The position numbers and the translations under genes were made by a program. Of a stretch of DNA of 64,000 nt, positions 63,755-64,000 are shown in pieces. Source of the DNA: Liquorilactobacillus oeni DSM 19972 (lineage in GTDB: Bacteria; Bacillota; Bacilli; Lactobacillales; Lactobacillaceae); the NCBI RefSeq assembly GCF_001436275.1, contig NZ_AZEH01000039.1, positions 673,336 through 737,335 of the forward strand, in the 5' to 3' direction. Positions within the stretch are counted from its first letter, which is position 1; the number at the start of each line of letters is the position of its first letter. The notes beneath the pieces were generated by a model. It had not been told where the DNA came from and ran no database searches. It saw only the letters and a program-made list of their open reading frames with translations.

Positions 63755-64000
63755 TTATTTTTTAAAAAACCACTTATTTTCATATAAATGAGAATTAAAA
63801 TCAACAAGTTGTTCCTTCAAAAAAGGAGACAAATTAACAAAGGGCATTAAAAATAAATTTTCATTTTGTATTGACAGACCAATTTGCTGTAATTGTATAT
63901 CTTTCTTTTCAGAGTAGCGATGCAGTAAATATCTGCTTTTCCAATACATTTGCTTTGTAGAATAAATGGGAGGCCCATACTTTTTTTGAATAAAAAAGAA
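63755..64000 (-). CDS. C-terminal end of a gene cut by the window edge, possibly CoiA
   Basis: An open frame runs from beyond the right edge to a stop at 63755, giving 81 visible residues rich in aromatic and charged residues, such as YWKSRYLLHRYSEKK. The first in-window Met (63949) is internal. In many lactic acid bacteria the competence protein CoiA is encoded next to spxH, and this tail is compatible with CoiA, but too little is visible to be sure. Confidence 0.5.
   Translation of the reverse strand, partial: FFFIQKKYGPPIYSTKQMYWKSRYLLHRYSEKKDIQLQQIGLSIQNENLFLMPFVNLSPFLKEQLVDFNSHLYENKWFFKK

Overview
The window is low-GC Firmicute chromosome of the order Lactobacillales, most probably a member of the Lactobacillaceae. 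Supporting signs are a fused substrate-binding/permease amino-acid transporter, both SftA-like and FtsK DNA translocases, the yqe ribosome-assembly operon, a Thr T-box, an L20 leader, RelQ/NadK/SpxH neighbours and AT-rich codon use. Genus is not decidable from the sequence alone. Almost all genes lie on the minus strand, which suggests that strand is the leading strand. I saw no prophage, insertion sequence, CRISPR array, tRNA or rRNA. The region is a dense housekeeping backbone, and its novelty lies in regulatory and repeat DNA.

Layout from left to right. 1-2.2 kb: glutamine-type ABC transporter (ATPase cut by the window edge, plus a binding-protein/permease fusion). 2.3-3.5 kb: a 44-residue protein, a MazG-like protein and YsxC. 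3.5-10 kb: yceD-rpmF, then the operon yqeG-yqeH-yhbY-nadD-yqeK-rsfS-yqeM-tmcAL for ribosome assembly, NAD synthesis and tRNA modification. 10-11.5 kb: infC-rpmI-rplT under an L20 leader. 11.5-13.8 kb: thrS under a T-box. 13.8-20.8 kb: polA-mutM-coaE-nrdR-dnaB-dnaI for DNA repair and replication restart. 21-28.6 kb: BI-1 membrane protein, a hotdog protein, murC, sftA, ytpR, thioredoxin, ytzB-like and trmB. 28.8-34.8 kb: ytmP, ecsB and ecsA facing hit, yhaH-like and prsA (protein export and folding), then yhaM. 34.8-41 kb: yhaN, yhaO, yheA and a class A PBP. 41-45.5 kb: ArgR-type and Crp/Fnr-type regulators, recA and cinA. 45.6-50.6 kb: pgsA, rodZ-like and the EF-P modification genes ymfI, ymfH and ymfF. 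50.9-58.5 kb: ftsK, trmL, rlmA-like, ybaK, guaC, an orphan glucitol-type IIA protein and a lactonase. 58.8-64 kb: mgtE, rluD-like, nadK and relQ facing spxH, with the end of a CoiA-like gene at the edge.

The strongest candidate for something undescribed is a transcript of about 110 nt immediately upstream of trmL (about 53900-54007, minus strand). A good promoter leads into two stable hairpins, the second being an intrinsic terminator that ends 39 nt before the trmL GTG. It is either an unrecognised leader attenuator or a small RNA. Second is a composite repeat: a terminator hairpin with a shared CTGGGTCAAAA core next to an imperfect palindrome of about 110 bp, in four full copies, all in intergenic regions next to gene 3' ends. 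Helically phased operator-like repeats also precede the amino-acid transporter and guaC.

Start codons were chosen from Shine-Dalgarno spacing and family alignment. Several are non-ATG (recA and the lactonase TTG; mgtE, relQ, ftsK and trmL GTG; infC probably ATA).
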